Below are positions 62,079 to 64,000 of a DNA stretch of 64,000 bases, piece after piece. The translations under genes and the position numbers were made by a program. Each line of letters opens with the position of its first letter. Position 1 is the stretch's first letter. The stretch is taken from the NCBI RefSeq assembly GCF_900178525.1, contig NZ_FXDJ01000008.1, positions 501,001 to 565,000 of the forward strand, read 5' to 3'. A model generated the notes under the pieces. The model was not told where the DNA came from. It saw only the letters and a program-made list of their open reading frames with translations, and did no database searches. The stretch is from Massilibacteroides vaginae. GTDB taxonomy: Bacteria > Bacteroidota > Bacteroidia > Bacteroidales > Tannerellaceae.

Positions 62079-64000
62079 TTAGTTAGTTTTCAAATAGTTC
62101 AATGCACTTCCTGCCTTAAACCATTCAATTTGTAAATCATTATATGTGTGATTAACCGGGAATGATTCCTCAGAACCATCTTTGTGTTTCACCACAACGG
62201 TCAACTGTTTTCCCGGAGCAAATTCTGCCAATCCAATAACAGAAAGCGTATCTCCTTCGGCTATTTTATCATAATCCCCTTTATTAACAAAGGTCAAGGC
62301 CAGCATACCTTGCTTCTTGAGGTTCGTTTCATGAATACGCGCAAAACTTTTTACCAATATTGCTTTTACATTCAAGAAACGGGGTTCCATTGCAGCATGT
62401 TCACGAGAAGACCCTTCTCCATAGTTTTCTTCGGCTACAACAATAGAAGAAATTCCTTTTGCTTTGTATTGTTTTGCAACAGAAGAAACACCTTCATATT
62501 CACCGGTCAGACCATTCAATACAGCATTTGCATTTCCATTAAAAGCATTGATTGCTCCCATCAGCATATTATCCGAAATATTTTCCAGATGACCTCTGAA
62601 ACGCAACCATGGACCAGCCATTGAAATATGATCTGTCGTACATTTTCCTTCAGCCTTCAACAATAGAGGTAAATCTAAATAGTCTTTCCCGTCCCACTTA
62701 GAGAAAGGCGATAAAGCTTGCAAGCGATTTGAATCCGGGGCAATCTGAACATTTTCATTACTTTGTCCTGGAGCAATATAACCGTTGTCTTCTACAGCAA
62801 ATCCGTTTGCAGGAAAATCAGAACCTACCGGTTCTTTGAGTTTTACTTCCCGACCATCTTTCGTTTTTAACGTATCTGTCAATGGATTAAAACATAAATC
62901 ACCCGCTATCGTAAGCGCCAATGTTAATTCGGGAGAAGCAACAAACGCATGGGTATTCGGATTTCCATCAGCCCGTTTAGCAAAGTTACGATTGAAAGAT
63001 GTCACAATTGAGTTTTTACGCGTATTATCATCCGTATGCCTTTTCCACTGTCCAATACAAGGTCCGCAGGCATTCGCCATAATAACAGCGCCGATTTGTT
63101 CGAAGTCATTTAATATCCCGTCTCTTTCCGCTGTATAGCGGATCATTTCAGATCCCGGATTTATAATTAAAGGAGCAGCTACTTCAATCTGCTCGGCTCT
63201 GGCCTGACGAGCAATGGAAACGGCACGACTTAAATCCTGATAAGACGAGTTCGTACAAGAACCGATCAAGCCAACTTCCATTTTACGTGGGTATCCTTTC
63301 TCCTTAACGATTGCAGCAAATTGAGAAATTGGAGTTGCAGCATCCGGAGTAAACGGTCCGTTAATGTAAGGTTCAAGTTCAGATAGATTGATTTCAATCA
63401 CCTGGTCATAATATTTCTCCGGCGAAGCAATTACTTCCGGATCCGGTTGTAAATGTTCGGCTACTTTTTCTGCCCATTCTGCGATCTGACTACGTCCGGT
63501 GTTACGCAAATAAGCAGCCATGTTTTCATCAAACCCAAACAAAGAAGTGGTTGCTCCAACTTCAGCACCCATATTACAAATTGTAGCCTTTCCTGTAGCA
63601 GAAAGAGAAGAAGCTCCGTCTCCAAAGTATTCAATAATGGAGTTTGTTCCCCCTTTAACAGTCAGAATTCCGGCTACTTTCAGAATAACATCTTTAGGAG
63701 AAGCCCATCCGTTCAATTTACCTGTCAGTTTTACGCCGATAAGTTTAGGCATTTTCAGTTCCCATTCCATACCACTCATCACATCCACTGCATCAGCTCC
63801 TCCTACTCCAATGGCAATCATTGCAAGACCACCGGCATTTGGTGTATGCGAATCTGTGCCGACCATCATTCCTCCGGGAAACGCATAATTTTCCAGTACT
63901 ACTTGATGAATAATACCAGCTCCCGGTTTCCAAAAACCAATGTTGTATTTATTTGAAACAGATTTAAGGAAATCGTATACTTCCCGATTACTATCAGTTG
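62079..64000 (-). CDS. acn: Aconitate hydratase (partial, N-terminus outside window)
   Basis: The frame is open to the right edge: before the first internal Met pair (near 63869) it continues upstream as [20 protein letters not shown], so the Met is not the start. The three [4Fe-4S] cysteines are in [14 protein letters not shown] and [26 protein letters not shown] and [20 protein letters not shown] are the other aconitase signatures. The sequence is closer to the mitochondrial-type aconitase than to AcnB. About 640 C-terminal residues are present. It is the first gene of the TCA operon seen here. Confidence 0.95.
   Translation of the reverse strand, partial: TDSNREVYDFLKSVSNKYNIGFWKPGAGIIHQVVLENYAFPGGMMVGTDSHTPNAGGLAMIAIGVGGADAVDVMSGMEWELKMPKLIGVKLTGKLNGWASPKDVILKVAGILTVKGGTNSIIEYFGDGASSLSATGKATICNMGAEVGATTSLFGFDENMAAYLRNTGRSQIAEWAEKVAEHLQPDPEVIASPEKYYDQVIEINLSELEPYINGPFTPDAATPISQFAAIVKEKGYPRKMEVGLIGSCTNSSYQDLSRAVSIARQARAEQIEVAAPLIINPGSEMIRYTAERDGILNDFEQIGAVIMANACGPCIGQWKRHTDDNTRKNSIVTSFNRNFAKRADGNPNTHAFVASPELTLALTIAGDLCFNPLTDTLKTKDGREVKLKEPVGSDFPANGFAVEDNGYIAPGQSNENVQIAPDSNRLQALSPFSKWDGKDYLDLPLLLKAEGKCTTDHISMAGPWLRFRGHLENISDNMLMGAINAFNGNANAVLNGLTGEYEGVSSVAKQYKAKGISSIVVAEENYGEGSSREHAAMEPRFLNVKAILVKSFARIHETNLKKQGMLALTFVNKGDYDKIAEGDTLSVIGLAEFAPGKQLTVVVKHKDGSEESFPVNHTYNDLQIEWFKAGSALNYLKTN

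Overview
The window is chromosomal DNA from a member of the Bacteroidota, most likely order Bacteroidales. The signs are two SusC/SusD pairs, an ECF sigma/FecR pair feeding a SusC with an STN domain, an UpxY-type NusG paralogue, a GSCFA protein, a type IX secretion plug-domain protein, Na+-NQR, both methylmalonyl-CoA mutase subunits, and many promoters with the Bacteroidota -7 element TAnnTTTG. Several of these promoters lie inside the longest open frame and so move the start codon downstream; those starts are corrected here. I cannot name the genus from the sequence. No rRNA, tRNA, CRISPR array, transposase or integrase was seen.

Layout. 1-2 kb: edge of a GSCFA gene and an S41 protease lipoprotein. 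2-6.6 kb: arginine operon argR-GNAT-argG-argC-argD, with two ARG-box-like sites around its promoter. 6.7-16.6 kb (minus): a glycan-utilisation locus, ECF sigma, FecR, SusC, SusD, DUF3472 protein and GH109-like enzyme. 16.7-20 kb: a purine/pyrimidine permease, an orphan UpxY antiterminator and a Tat-exported Gfo/Idh/MocA protein. 20-29 kb (minus): MscS channel, S9 dipeptidyl peptidase and a second SusD/SusC pair. 29.7-31.3 kb: ACP phosphodiesterase and a LysM glucosaminidase. 31.5-35.5 kb: mutA-mutB. 35.6-38.5 kb: zinc-ribbon protein and a broken paralogue, L19, a Crp/Fnr regulator and an outer-membrane barrel. 38.5-44.8 kb (minus): flavin reductase, pyrI, pyrB, alkaline phosphatase, M24 peptidase and UPF0597/cysteine desulfidase. 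45-48.6 kb: three-gene transhydrogenase operon. 48.9-53.4 kb: guanine deaminase, an inserted AbiE-type toxin-antitoxin pair and the T9SS plug-domain protein. 53.5-59.4 kb: nqrABCDEF. 59.4-64 kb (minus): citrate synthase, isocitrate dehydrogenase and aconitase (partial).

How it fits together. The core genes describe an anaerobe or microaerophile that makes 2-oxoglutarate through the oxidative TCA arm (acn-icd-gltA), balances NAD(P)H with Pnt, couples NADH oxidation to Na+ export through NQR, and runs the succinate-propionate branch through MutAB. Accessory genes feed it glycans (ECF-controlled SusCD with GH109) and perhaps peptides (second SusCD with DPP).

The four observations most worth following are: (1) pntB encodes two nearly identical NADP-binding domains in tandem, differing by about 15 bases of which only one changes an amino acid; (2) the AbiE pair sits exactly between two converging genes and is flanked by 148-bp direct repeats made of both gene ends, so both host genes stay intact; (3) an interspersed family of intergenic elements is built from 21-22-bp quasi-palindromic units; (4) a second, related intergenic repeat occurs ahead of argR and guaD.
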